Below are positions 28,801 through 43,800 of a stretch of DNA of 64,000 bases, in pieces. The stretch is taken from assembly GCA_000934455.1 (NCBI GenBank), contig KN882668.1:146897-210896 (forward strand), read 5' to 3'. The DNA is from Apostichopus parvimensis (lineage: Eukaryota > Echinodermata > Holothuroidea > Aspidochirotida > Stichopodidae). Below the pieces are notes generated by a model. It saw nothing but the letters and a program-made list of their open reading frames with translations, had not been told where the DNA came from and made no database searches. Numbering within the stretch: the stretch's first letter is position 1; every line of letters begins with the position of its first letter. Both the position numbers and the translations under genes were made by a program.

Positions 28801-31800
28801 GTGCAATGTGTGGTGACCCCAAAGCAGAAGCACACCGTGCAGCCGAGGGGGTCTCGTTCATTCAAATTGAAGGTACCATCCATGCATCTATCGCAAAAGG
28901 CCCCCTCGACATTGGGCTGTTGATGATAATTGCCAGGGTCATCATTAACATTGCAAATGACATATTATCATTGATATATTATTAATACAATAAAGATGAT
29001 GCAGTGGCATCATGAGCCATATCTAGCCCCAGAGAAAAATATGTCACAGGCACCATATTTGAGGTCTTCACTTTCCCTTGAGTATTTTACAAAAAATAGA
29101 ATACATCATTCTTCATCTCAGGTTTTCCCAAGTCCCATTTACTTCCCCCTGATCCAAGGCTGTACCATGCCCCCCCTTCCCCCCTCCTCTCTCATTAGGC
29201 TGATGATGAATCATCATCTTGAGGTACATAGAAATATCACCATCAACATGTCAACAATTAAACACCCTCCACACATCATTGGCATATCACCCATAACACA
29301 TTAATACAACACATGGAACTATTAATTTTACATCATCTATGTAACATGATTTATGCCACATCACTGACATGTGTTTAGTAACTATGCATTATCATCAACA
29401 CACCATCCCTGAAACATATCAGTAAATACACCATCACCATTATTCCCCCCAGTGACAAGTGAGTCATCTACAGTTCAAATGTCAATCTATTCAATGTAAA
29501 TCATTTGAAGAGGTGAAAGGCACTGGTATACTACTACATACACATAGAGATCATTCAAGAAACATTTTGGATAAATGAGAAGAGGGTAAAATTACAATAA
29601 GGACAGTTGAATACTGACCCTTTTCCGCATCATCATTCCTCTAACATTACTTCCCCCTCCCCCTACCCCCTCACAAGAACATATCCATCCACTGGATACA
29701 AATAACCAAAATAATGATCAGACAGTCATCTTGTGCCAAAACAATTATTATCTACGAGAGCAAATGTATCCAAATGTGAAAACGGTTAAGCTGACATATT
29801 AACATTCTGACCTCACCTTACAGACACATGGACCTTCACATGGATCCTCGTTAACGCTGCCTGCAGCATTACAAGGACACGGCTGGCAGTGTGGGTAACC
29901 ACGGTAACCTCTTGCACATCGGTTGCACTTCATCCCACTGTATCCCTCTTTACAGGCACAGCTACCCGGCATCTGTAACAGCGAAGTACATAAAGGCTCT
30001 CACAGTTGTAGACAATTATTTTTAAAATGTTAATTAAAACCCCAGTTCCACATCTTTCCCTCACTACAGTTTGTAAGAGCCTTAGGGCCATATTTATCAA
30101 AATTTCATGACTGATTTTGGGGACTAGAAGTGGCTACGACTGTACTCACCACTCCAATGTCAATCTGTTTATCATCTTTGATGCAAGGGGTTGGTAAGGA
30201 TGGATCAACTGTATATGGAATGGTTCCTACGGGGTCACATCCGCACTCTGCGATGTAGAAAATGTTAACAAAAACATTAAACAAACTATGAAACAATGCA
30301 CATGATATACAAACATTTATTATGAAGGAAAACTGCTTCCTGTAACATCATTATAACACTTTTAATAATAATAATAAGCATAACTATCAGCAGTAATTTT
30401 TACCACGCTTAAACGACCACAAATGTGGGAGAACAACTTACACGTCGTGTGGCTTCCAATTTAACATTTTAACTCAAATTTGGAACCTTTTCAAGAAAGT
30501 CATTTCAGATGGGAAAACCGTATATTGCTCTTGGATGAAATATTCACATAACTATGACCCGGCCAGGTATTAAAAGTTGAACCTGACTGGAAAATGTGAT
30601 AATTTAAACTATTTTTTATGATGTGCTTTGAAAAGAAATTTGAGTCTTACACCGGGGATACAGTCATTTCCTGTGTGTTTAAATTTTCTTTTACGAAGGA
30701 AACTCCAGGAATTTTCCAGAGCAGTGTAGTCTGTGTGTGTTTGGAGGAGGGGGGGGGGGGCTGGTACAGGAATCTCTGTGAACTGACAATGTGTGTTACC
30801 AAAACAATTACCAATTTAATGATCATTTATAAGTGCCACTTTAAAACACTTAAACAAGAATTTTGAAAGTGTTTAACCCGAAAACAACTCACATTTTGAG
30901 AGTGTTTAACACCGTAAACAAGTCACGAAAGGAAAACCTGTTAACACACTTTTAAGTCTCTTCACTGTAAGTTAGAGTCAAATCATTACCCATTTTCCAG
31001 ACTCGAGTCACTGTACTATCTCTATAGAAAAATCCTGTGCGGACTTGCTTGAGTCACACACCTAATATTAACTTGAGTCAAGGACTCGATACAACACTGA
31101 TACTAAGGTAAAGCTTACCGGTGCAGGGTACTGGGTATTCTGGGAGTACCCCCTCATGCCTGTAATAGCCATCCTTACAGCGTTCACAGTTGACTCCTGT
31201 AGTATGGTCTCTACAGTCGATGCACACGCCTCCTCCACCGTATACAGACTCAGCGTCCAGGCTCAGTCCGTCTGCTTCCACCCTTGGGTCATAATAGCAA
31301 TCGTCTGCGTGATTGTGACAATTACAAGCTGTAGTCGACAGAAGAAAGAAACAAAGTTAAAGGAGGCACTTCTTCGGTAAATGTATAGAATTTATCATGA
31401 ATTTGTAAGAAACCTACTTTATGTATAGTTGATATATACTAGAGAAGCTAAATTAAACATGAATGTTGCATCTTTACATATCAGGCAACAAAAGAATAAC
31501 AAATACACATCAAACTTCTAATTACCCCCCCCCACCCCCCACCCCCTGGCTTCCTCTCCCCCATGCTCCTACATTTTAAAAAGACCAGGCATGATAAATT
31601 CAGGGTCACATCTCTCAAACTCAAGACCTTATAAATTTGGGGTTATATCAGTAAAAACATAGTTACAATCAGAATGCCACTCGCCACAATTTGGATTAAC
31701 AATGTCTGTTTTCTCAGCAGTCAATGAACATCGAAATTCAAGAACTTTCTTACACCAAACTTTATATTTCATTACTATTTTTTTATTTTAATTTTTGCCC

Positions 31801-34800
31801 CTGGCCAATCCCTTAAAGTCTTTCATAGCTTCCACATATATTTAAAAAAAGTGTTGACTCGGGTAGCAATGTCGTCCACTCTCAGATGGGGTTGGAAACT
31901 GAAAGAAAAACTATAATTTCAAAAGTATGCATTGAATAAATATTAAAAGGCTAAGGGAAATATGTGATGTGATACACAGCACTGAAGGTACAGGAGGATG
32001 TAACTAGGGATTAATTTAATCTTACCTTCGCAGGCAAAACTTCTCTGGTGATCACCCTGCTTCCACCGTTTCTGATTGTAACCAGGACAACACTCGTTAC
32101 AGCTCTCACCACAAGTGTTATGCTGACAAACGCAACGCATCGCCTGAAAGATAATGTTTTATTAAAAGGTGTCGTAATATCAAAATCCCCATTTTCAACT
32201 CGGATGTTTTCTCCTTGCATTCTTGTAAAACATATTGAATCGCCAGTTAAGTGAAAGTCTTAAAATTCTTAAAAAAGACTTACAAAAGTCTAACAGCGAT
32301 TTTGAGTATCCACCTGGTAGTTTGATAACGGTTTGTGACTTTATCATTGCTTCAATTACACATGAAGAGCAGAACAATAATGATCTGTTGCAACTTTGAT
32401 CCAACTCAAAAGTTTGCAAAACGATGGGGTACGACCCAAAAGTGGGTCGCATCAACTTTTCAGTGGGTCGCAAGATTTTTCAAGGCTTCGGAAAATTGAT
32501 GGGGTTTATGGAGCGTGCCCAACAAAAGTGCATTTTTCTTTTTTATCACTGTTTCTTTTCTTAGATCGGGTCACTAGCCCAAATCTGATGCATTCTGAGC
32601 AAAGACTCTGAGGGCAGAGGGGGAGGGGGGGGGCAGTCTGATGGGATCTGGCTGAGTCCTCATGGAATACCCTTGGTTGTGGAGTCCTAAACGTTTGCAC
32701 AGTGCTGATTTTACATCACATGAAGATTATACTTTCTGACTAGCTTTTCTGTTACAAAGATCATGTCAGCTTTTAACTCTGAGCTGGAATCTCAATTTGT
32801 GAATACCATATTCGAAGTCCTTCCTTACAATTATGAATTAGAAATATCAACTAATAAGAAATTTAATATTGTAACTCAAAAAATTTGGAAGTCAAAGACT
32901 TATCCCTCCACTATTCGCCTCATTCCCTCAATGATTCAATGCCATACAAGACACTCGATTTTGAAATTTTCCATTTTTTTTTGTCCCCCCACGACCTATT
33001 TTCCGACTTGAACAAGACTAACATTTCATCAGCCTGGAGCAAGCTAAGACACATTACCGAATCTAAACACATCGTCGGTCCCCCTGGGTGAACCGAGCCT
33101 GAGAATGGTTCCAGCGTAAACAAGACCGTTTGGTTAAGAGAAGAGTTTCATCAAATGCACAGGTGGTGTGAATGTGACATTATTAAAACACTAGCTGAAT
33201 AGCTGTAATAAAGACTGCTGTGAGTACAAAAAAAGGTTTGTACCTGTCAGATGACAGCAGCTTATAGGGGTCGTCTTACGTTTTTGAATCGTTGCTCATT
33301 TCTCCGAGGGGAGAGAAAGCAGACTTTTGCTTCTATCACCTACAAAGTTTATTTTGATTAAAAAGGTGTCCCTTTAGATATCCAGAAAAACAACATTGCC
33401 TTTTGGCATAACAGAACACAGACTTTATTACACAGAGGTTACGAAGTCAAAATATTCTATTAAGCGAAATTTCGCAGAAGACATACAAAGAATTTTTTGG
33501 TTTAATATTTAGCAAAGAGAACCAGACTTCATAAAATTTCTTCTAGAGAAGATGCTTAGAAATTACTTTATCAACCATTCTAATTAATTGATTTTCATTT
33601 TTCTTTTTTTTATATTCCTCTTTGTTTATCCACATATATCTTGAATTGCAACAGGCTGATATTGGGGTTTTCTTTGATTTTGATTTTTTGATTTTTTTTA
33701 TATTTTTTTGTACAAGTGGGCTGCTTTCCGGTGTGTATTGTCTTTATAATTCAGAAGGAGTACATTTCTTTTAACTTCTCTGCAGGTCTTGTTTCTTCCT
33801 CTCTTCATCTCTGGAATATATAGTTGCATATAAAAGGAACCCTCCATTCTATCAAATATGCTCATTTCCAAGACAATTTGGGGTCCATGTATACATACAA
33901 ATTTTATAAGCAACTTTGGCAATCACTTTTAGGTCAAAAACAGATTCAGAGGTTAAGTTAAAATGTGTTGCCATAACAAACAGATAAATTCAGACTTCTA
34001 AACTACTTTCAAGTTACAAAGATCAAATAAACAGCTTTTGACAACATCATTGGCTGGCTGAGGCATGAGTGACTTACAATTTAAGAGATTGACAGGCAAA
34101 AAGAAAGAGAGTTAAGATGAAGGAAAACTTACCTGTGGGTGTGCAGATAAAGACGAATGGGCGACACATTCTAGTGCATGACCGTTACATATACAATGAC
34201 CGCCTACAGAAATATCTTTGATGGAGTAAAAGTACTGAAATGAAAAAAAACAAAGATATCTCTCACAGATAGGTATACTTGCAGATCCAGAATATGTAAC
34301 AAAGTAGGTGTGACCATGGGGTCATTGAAACAATCTCTATGAATGGAAATGTAGAAGCATCCCCCCACCCCCCTAGAAAAAAATGTTAAAATTTTAGACA
34401 TCAACTGGTACCTTCTGATGTATATTAAACCACAAATGCAACTCTTTAAATATTTTTAAATTTTTTATATTCATTAGTTATTAATTGAGGTAAAAATTTG
34501 GGTGTAAACCCCAGCACCCCCATCCCTACCCTACTGCTCAATTTAATTTGCAGTAATTAAAAGACGGTTAATTGCAACTTCAATCAAATGAAAAGACAGA
34601 CATTATTTTCCAAAATGATATTTGACTTGTCAAGTTAATAGCTAACATTGTTGTGCAGTTATTGTATCAAACTAAAAGCTGCTTTAATTTCATCCTACTG
34701 CTTTAACTTTTACAAGCTTCACATAGCTACCATGTGGTGGGTACCTGAATAGATCAGGGTCACACACAGCCCGACTAATTACAACCCGACCTGACCTGAC

Positions 34801-37800
34801 CCGACCCCACCCGACCCAACCTGACCCCACCCGACCCAACCTGACCCGACACAAAAATTGTTGTTAGTCAGGCAGTATGCATGTGCTTAAGACAACAACT
34901 AATCAAGATTTTGCCAACTTTAAGTCTTGTCAGCTTCGGTCACGGGAACTCAATATGTAACATTTTTGCCGACCTGCAGTTGGCGGTGTGGGGTTTTTAA
35001 AACCGCCCCTGACCACTTTCAATAACCCAAAACCAATCAAGGGGGATATAATTATGCATGTGAACTAAACCAAACACCGGTCTTAAACAGAAATTAGTCC
35101 TTGAGGGTATAATTGGTTCATTGTGTTAGGTTAGGTTTTAAAGCTATGGGTCTTAAAAGACCATTCAAACCTAGAGCCACGACTGTGGAGTTAAGTATAG
35201 TAGCGTGAAAGCCAAGCACTTTACCCGTCTGGACACAATAGTATCTGTGGTATCCTCTGGTGTGTTGTAGAGAGGTGACATCAAATCAGCATTCAATGTC
35301 CGGATCCTTTGAAATCGAAACCGGATGAATCTTGCCGACATGAATTCCTGTAAGAAAAAAATAAGTAATAATTTGGAGGGGTATTAAAATGCTCACAAAA
35401 TTCAGCCTAGAGGGCTTTTTACAAAAAATCTTTTATAGTTAGTTGCCAAATTGATTAAGGTTTCCAAGCAATTAGGTCAGTACTTGCACCCAAATATATC
35501 ATAATTATGAAGTAACCATTAGAGAATTGATGCCAACTTTGTTATGATAGAAACTGGGACAGCAAATTGGCATAAATACCGTCACATCCCTGAAAATCTT
35601 TGCACCGACCGAAGACACCGAGTCTACAAGGGAGGGAGGGGCCTTCAAAATCCAGAGATCTGTTTTAATATGGATATTTCAGAGAATTTTAGTCATCAGA
35701 GCAAGCTTGTCCACCTCGAAGGTAAAAATACTGGGTCGGTGATTTCTGAGCACCTCTACTACCTTCACACCTGCATCCAGAGGCAACAGTGCTCGCTGTG
35801 AAATACTACTCCTAACTTGCTGTTACACCATGCTGAGACCTTGCAACTGCAAACCTTAATGTTGCCCATATATTCCAAACAGAAGACCCCCCCCCCCATA
35901 ATGGTCACATGTGATACAGTTATAATTGCCTCATTAGGACAAGATGCTTTATAGAGAAAGATTACAAATTCACAAACTGTTTGAGCAGATCGACTGTCAC
36001 TGGCAGACAGGAAATGCTAGAGATACGTTCAGGTATTCCGAGGAGACGTAAAAATAAATGGCATCGAAATAAAACTGTGAAGAGAGATTTATGGTCATGA
36101 ATTGCCATTTCCTATTTTCGTGTAAATATGTAGACTAGCTGGTAATCATCACAAAATGGGTAATGGTTACCAGGTGACCACCAATCTGGCAAATTTCAGT
36201 GACATCAAAAATATTAGATTTTTAGGGGTTTGTGAGAGGCAACAAATTATTAAACAGTCAAGTGGTATCATTTATATCATGCGGCAATAACAAGGGTTCA
36301 TAAAAACAAACCAGCAACGGCTATTTAACAAAAACCACCCACAATGTGCAGATTTAGTGGCAAATTTTTGATAACAAAACAAATAGCACAATAAAAGAGT
36401 TTCTTAAGGCAGCACCGTAACCAATCGCATCATGTACTTCAAAGGGAGTATGATTTGAAGCAGGAAAGAAGCATCGCTACGGTAACAAACGTCAGTGATT
36501 GCTGCCTTGCTCAGATTATACGAGATCAACGAAAATATTAGAACTCGAAGATTATCACAAAACCTAATGATACCATAAAAATAACAATAAAACTAGAAGG
36601 TATCAAAGAAAGTCATCTTGTAAGTTTTGTAATCACCAAGGTAATGTTTAGCATATCTAGCAGTTCTCTGTCATTTACATATAGTCTCTCTCAGTTCGGA
36701 TTATCACCGACCGTCCCACAAGTAGATGGACAGTTTTTAAGTCCTCAATGTTCGAACTCTTTTCTACAGCAGCATNNNNNNNNNNNNNNNNNNNNNNNNN
36801 NNNNNNNNNNNNNNNNNNNNNNNNNGCAGCCACAGAGGAGCAAGAACTAAACTATATCCTGAACACTGAAGATGTGAGTTTCAGAAAACTTTTGACTTTG
36901 CTAGACCTTCCAAAAAACATCTGGCAGCTACTACCAATAAAGGACTCAAGAGCTGTCAAAACAAAGTGACAAGTCAAAATAAAGACATCCCATGTTTCTT
37001 GAGCGAGCATCTTAGCCGCCACACACACTTCTACCTCTAATATGATCCACAAACGAGATGTTTTTACAAGCTATTTTACTATTTTCTTCTAATATTTCTA
37101 CTTCTTATATTAAGCTGTGTTTTGGTCAGCAGGCATATGGTACTTTAAGTCATATTTCATGAGCTAGAAGGCCATTCACACTGTAATAGTGTCTGAGAAA
37201 GTATGATATAAAATGTTTATTTCTGAAGACAAGCTCTACTTTTTTTTCCTTGCTCATGAAGATATTTTTTTAATTTTCTGTTGGGATGGGAGAGGGGAAG
37301 GGAGAAGAAAGTATCTCCATATGACTATGCTTCATTTTACTTTCCTTATTTTGTTTTCTTTGGGGGTGGGTGCAGGGCTGGTGGGTATGGGGGAGGTGGT
37401 ATTTATTTCATATATTATTAATTTTTTTATCTATTTTGAAAATATTTAATACCCTTCATCTAAATTTATTTTAAAACATTTTGTCGTCCACGTTAAAGAT
37501 TGCCAAGTTCAGATGCTAGAACATTTTTACTAGAACATTTTTACTCTCTTCTCTGTACAAAATAAATGCAAGTTTAAATATATCCTAAAGTTGGTTGCAA
37601 CTAACCTACCATCAATTCCTTCCCCGCCCCCCCCATCACCGACCCCTGTTTTTTAATTTCAGGGATATGCTCACCCCCGGGGGCTGCGCCTTGGAGTTGT
37701 GAATACTACTCAGCACAAACAGTATTTTCAACATTTCCACACTCCACTATTTTTGATGATTAATTTAACAAACTTTACCATTACCAAAATATGGGTGAAT

Positions 37801-40800
37801 ACTTGACACAGAAGTTAGCTCTAGAATAGGAAAAAGATAGTACTCACCCAATTGCCATCTAAGCATACTTCATTTGCAAAAAATTTCCAAAGGGGAGGGG
37901 ACACCCAATCCCTCAGACCCCTCCCCCAGGACGCGGATCACACCACAGAACGAATCCACCCAGCACTCAAATATTCCTGAGAACATACCTGAATTTTGTT
38001 GTTGTTGTTCTCTGATTTTACTCAAATACAGTATGACATACATAAATGAGGTTATTGATATAATTACCATTAATAATTGACTGGGGTTCATTGCAGTAGG
38101 TCTACCGTTAATCAACGATGTGTGGATTTCTCCATCTCTCAAAGGCTCTATGTTTGAATAGTACGTGGTACAAATCACTTCGTCATCTGCTCTAAAGCTC
38201 TCCATCTTGGTCGCCCCGACTTTTCCGTAAGCTCGGAGGCATTCGGCGTGAGAGATTGCGTAATACTGCCAAGGTTCAAACGTCACCCCATCGATTGATT
38301 TCTCCAGAATCCAGTTTCCTGGTCGTGGAGAGTTGGCAGCTTTGAGAATGACATACGCAACTTCAAAGACCTGATACAGAGAAGAAATAAGAAGAACTGA
38401 GGATTAACATGTAGATGGCTGTTATCAACTACCGTACCCATGGCACAAAATACCAGAACACTTTATTACTAGAGCAAAAATGCAACAATGAAATTGTTTG
38501 GCACTTTAGCGATCTTGTTTTATGTGTTTTTGATAACAGTTTTGTTCACAAAATCACCTCTCTGAGTACTACCATAATGTAATGCAAGATTCCATTATTA
38601 AGTCATTAACTTGTTTGTTGCTAATAATGAATATAAGGCTGTATATTTGACCCTATTAATGCAGTCATGTCCTATTCTGTAAGTTTTCTTTTTATTTGTC
38701 TTTGTGACTGAGGACCTCAGGGAATATAAGCTCTGGCTTACAATTAACTAAAGTTTAAATAAAATTAATAAATTAATAAATTAATTAATTTTCCTTAATT
38801 TTCATTTACAACAGGTACTATTAAATCTAACTACTCTGGTTGAAATGGCTTAATTTCTTCATCTCAAAAGTCGATCAGTTTTATTCTACAGCCATTCCAA
38901 GGGTTGAAGGAGTTTCGCTCTATGAAACCTAAGAACGAAATCACCTGGGGGAGGGGAAGAGTTTTCCAAGGGGTGGTTTCCGATACAATATTACACTGTA
39001 CTTAACACATGTATTAACACCAAACCCACAGAGGTTTAAATCAGCATTTGGAAGCAGCAGTCTACATCCTCCAAAATTTCTCATATGAACTTGTCTTCAC
39101 CTCTCACCACAACTCCTAACGATAAAATTAATCAAATGTCCTGGGATAATGTGGTTTTTCACTTGGGGAATTTTACAGGTTCATTCCCCCATAAAGTAAC
39201 CTCAAGAAGCAGCTAAGTAGCTAACCCCCTGACCATGTTAGGGCAGATGAGGCCTATACCTCCCTTGGTAATGGAGGATGATAAATAAATGTGACATTTT
39301 ATGGTCCCTAAAAGACTTGTTAAAATTCTTATTCTATAAAGTCATGAAGGTACAAGCAAAAGTCTAGCTGGGTCAACCATTTGTCACACTGGAAAGGCTA
39401 TGTATAATTGGAAGACCTAGGCAAGGGCAACTACATTTTAATAATTAAATATTAAACCCAAACACTGCAAGTTTTACTGTAGCTTTGTAGTCTGCAAATG
39501 TTCTTGACTAACAGTTCATAGGTTCACAAATAAATGCCAAAATGAAAGGGACAAAAAAAAAATGCAATTTTCAGCTTTTCTTTTTCTTAAGATAGAATGT
39601 GATAGAGTGATTTGGAAAATTTCCCAAATCGTTGGATATCAAAATGACTAGGTAATGTCCGAAAAAATAAAAGAAAATTCCCCAAATTTTGAATATTCTG
39701 ATGTGATGTTTGTAAAGATAAAAGATATTGTAGCAAAGCCCCATCCGCCTGAGTTCAAAAGGCAACACAGACTATATAAACAACTGAGGATTTCAAGCAC
39801 ATTGCCAACGTAATTGTTCAAAAACCAAATTGAAATAAATTGGAACGCAGCTTCTACTCTTCGGGCTTAAAGACAATATAGTGCAAATGAATTAAACTTT
39901 CATCGTTAAGTAGACCTTAGAATGTGCCCAGGAAGCCAGGGACAGCTCTAAACTAAATTAAACTAAATCATACTGATTTTTCCAGACACTAGGAATAAGA
40001 CAGTAGCTGGAAAGGAACAGCAGTGTGGTTGGGATGTTAAAGAATGGACATGAATGGAGATGAATTGTTATGAATGGTTAGTCCCAAGAGGGTGAGCCTG
40101 AGATGAGGGTTGGTGGCATGCCTTAACTATGTACTGTAGAATGGAGAGATGGAATGGTTTAGTGAATGACTGGAGATGAATGAATATTCAGATAAACAGA
40201 GTGGAAGGGGCAGGTCTTAGGAAATGCATACTTTTAGAAACAATTGTAATCACAAAATTAGTAACTTACTTAAATTAAATCTAAGATTATACCTCAGCAT
40301 AAATGACATGCAATCATGTAAATGGAATGAAACTCATTGAACATTTGGTTAAACCAAAGACAAGAAGCTGCTTTCTGGGACTTAATGTGCATAATCAGCA
40401 AAATTGCCCCCAAACATTTTCCAAAGATGTTGCCAAAATTGCTTTAAAGTAAGCAAAAACAACTTTCTGTAAGCTTTGACATGTCAATTATTCCTAGATG
40501 GAGTGGAGGGGGAGATGTGGTAATGATGCAAAATTAGGCAAAAAACATTAACTCAATGAAGCAAACCCATGTGAGTGTGGGTTGTTGAGGTCTGAACCAA
40601 GTTTCTTCTATTTTTGTGGGAGTTTTTTTAATATTTTTTTTACCTCTCATAGCATATTTGGGCGCATACGATACTGATAGTTTTTTATATTTCTGTACAT
40701 CTCCTGTGGCCATATAAACTTTCATTTAACAAGCTTAACTGATCATAAACATGTTGGCTTTCAACTTTATCTTACAGAATATAAATATTTCAATATCCAG

Positions 40801-43800
40801 CTAAAACTAGTCCCCAAATGGCCACATATGTAGATAAAAATTGATTGAAATTCTGTAACTTTTAATAAAATGAAGAGAAGAGCTGACGCTTATCTAACAA
40901 TGCACCTGTTAAGACTTGTATTCCTGACAGAAGACATTTGCCCACACAAACATGAATATGATAATCTCTCGCTCCAAGGAGCCTGGTGTTATTCTTTTTG
41001 ACAAGTCACTGAACAGAAGCTCTGTAAAAATCAGGTGTATCTTTCGAATTCAACAGTTTATGAAAGAATGGGGAAAGAGTCCAGTCAACCAACGGTCCCC
41101 AACTAAGAACCAATTCTCACCACACCACCCTCACACTATCCCTCCCTAGTGGTTTGGGGTACAATAGACATGTCCCCTGTAGTCCCCCAGTAGTCCACCT
41201 CATATCAATTCCATTCACTCTTTCCCCTGCAGTAATGAGCTGACTCGAGAGAATTATCTTTGGCTTCCTACTGCTTCATCATTCCAACTTCCAATTTTTT
41301 TTTAACATTTCACATCTAAGAGACTAAGACTTTCTTTGTTTTCTTAGCTTGAAAAGGAAAATTATTTCTTTAATGAGTTAGGCTCTCTCCCAATGATTGA
41401 ACTTTCCTCACTGACTGTTTACAACCAGGCTTGGGTGGGGGGGGGGGGGGTTGGACTTAAAGAGAAACACTCATCACACCTTTAAGTAGACTTCCCTTTT
41501 CAATTTTCACAATGAACTATGCATATATGGTAACCCATTTTAGAGGGTGTGATTCAACAGCAATATTCCTCCCCTTAATCTAGCTATCAATTTCCTTGAA
41601 ACGGATTGAGCGAGACAATAGTTATCATTCAGAAAATGTTACAGAGATTCTAATTGGTTGAAATTTGCTACCATGGACAAGATGGCAAATTTGCGTGAAG
41701 TAAATCACCGTAAATCACGGGTCAGTGTAGGGGATATACATAACACTATAACAATGCAGCATGTATAGGTTGACTCTACAGGGTTTACATACAGAAGTTA
41801 TTATGAGTCATAGATCTCACCTGATACCTAGACTAACATTTTGGATGAGTTTTGTGTACAAATTTGTGCCACAAGGAACTGATAGGGTCACCCTCACCCG
41901 TCTTTTACAATTGAGAGGGAGCACACAGGGTCCTACTGTATAAAGTGTAAACATGGATCAGACCTTGTACTTCCTTGTGAGTACGGGTTTATTAATGTGC
42001 GTAATTTGACACGGTAGTACGCATTAATAGCAGCGTTGCACGTAACACAAAATTCAGTTTTGCACATTCTCTTCTAGTGAGCGGCATTTTTTTTTCCCCA
42101 GAGGAGGATGCCCCCAAACATCCCTTAAATGGGAAGTTGGCCTCAATGACCCCAAGGAGGGAGGGGGGGCCAACCCTGACATTTCATGACCTGGTCAGAG
42201 TCAGGATCTAATAATTCAAATGGCAGTGTTCATTGAAGTGGCTTTCAGATTTGAGATAAGGCACAACTTGCACAATGTGTCACAAATGCAGTAGAGAGTC
42301 ATAAATTACACCTACTGATGAAATCTTCTTGAAACCGCAACTGCAGTACCTAGATGTGCAACCTCTGAGGTTAAACCACAGTTTACATCAATAAAGCCAA
42401 GCAATAAACTAAAAATCATCAGGATGTTTTTACTTAACCCTAAACCTTTTTACAAATTTTATATTTTCTAAGGTCTTTAATTATTTTTTCTTCTTCAAGC
42501 ACATCGGGCAGGTCAAGCCATGTTTGTTTCCTTAAAGGTGGGAAAAAAATCCGTATATTGCCCATAAAGCATGTCACATTTACAAGAATAATCTTCTCCC
42601 CTTAAAATGTGATTGATTTGCTTGTCATTGATACAGCACATCTCTGGATTTATGATCTTCCTTCATTATCTCAGATGAGTCATGGTTGCTATGGTAATAA
42701 CTTTTAAGTATTTTTGACCAACCTGAGTCTATACAATGTAACATACAGATGAGTCCGAACAAAAGTTAAAAATGCAAAAAACAGGACGAAAGTCCACCTC
42801 ATTGTCGGAATTACCCTGACCCTGAGATTCACCTGCAAGAATTGTTTGTCACTATTTACTTGCTTCTCCCTCCACCCTCCAGTTAAAAGATATTGCAGGA
42901 ACCAAAAAAGATACCTCAAGTCCTGTCAATGCAGTATCATAAGTGGCCCTTTAACCTGCATGAAAAGGGTACAGTTTGTGCCTACTAATACTCTCACAGA
43001 ATAAGAAGGCACCAGTTCCTTGAGGAAGCTTTTCTTGTTAGCTTGCTAGTGTGTGGTAATCAGCTTAAGGAGAAATTACACTTGACTGTGAATATAACTG
43101 ACTGAAAGCCAGGTAAGGATTAGAGGAGATTTGTTGGCACATTACCTCATTATGGTAATTGTATGTACTTGTCACCTCTTAAGGGTAATCTGAGGGTGAC
43201 AGGTGGACTTAAGGGATTGTGTAACACCCCACAACTGATTACATGTCTAGGGTTTAGAAATAACACTTAATTAAACCAGTGGCGGGGGAAAGAATTTGGA
43301 GGGGGAGGGGCATTTGGTGAGTGTGGGGGTGATTTTTGGTTGTGGGCTATGGCTCAATGAACCAGACTTTTTTCCCCTTTTCTCTGCAAGAGCTTGTAAT
43401 TCAGCATAGCTATATATTTAACTGTCCTAAACTCAACTAAACAAGGAATTCAGATGTATTTGGGTTTCTGTATATATTCACAGCTTTGTGGAGGTCACTC
43501 TCTCACACTCTCTCTTTCCTCTTTTGCAACTAAACAAAACTAAACCATCAACAACAAAAAATGTAGATCAAAAAAAAAACTACAAACTATCTGATGACTC
43601 ATATGCCATAAATAAAAGTCAGTATCTGTAAGATTAATCAAAACTATATATCGATTTGATCGTAATCACCAAAATCCAGGAAATAAACTCTGCCCACCCA
43701 TTAAGACCAAATCTCCAATAAAAAAAATATAAATAAATAAATATAAAAATATGAAAGGTGGCAGAAAACTGTACTGTGAAAGTGAAACATGTCCATTTAA

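Larger units (their letters stand above)
28917..31118 (-). other. Introns around exons 7 and 8
   Basis: Outside exons 7 and 8 I see only AT-rich DNA, C-rich tracts near 29175 and 29660, and an 11-base G run near 30750. Confidence 0.7.

Noticed and set aside
43276-43320. A second hAT element starting CAGTGGCGGGGG
   Set aside because: No matching right end or target duplication could be found nearby.
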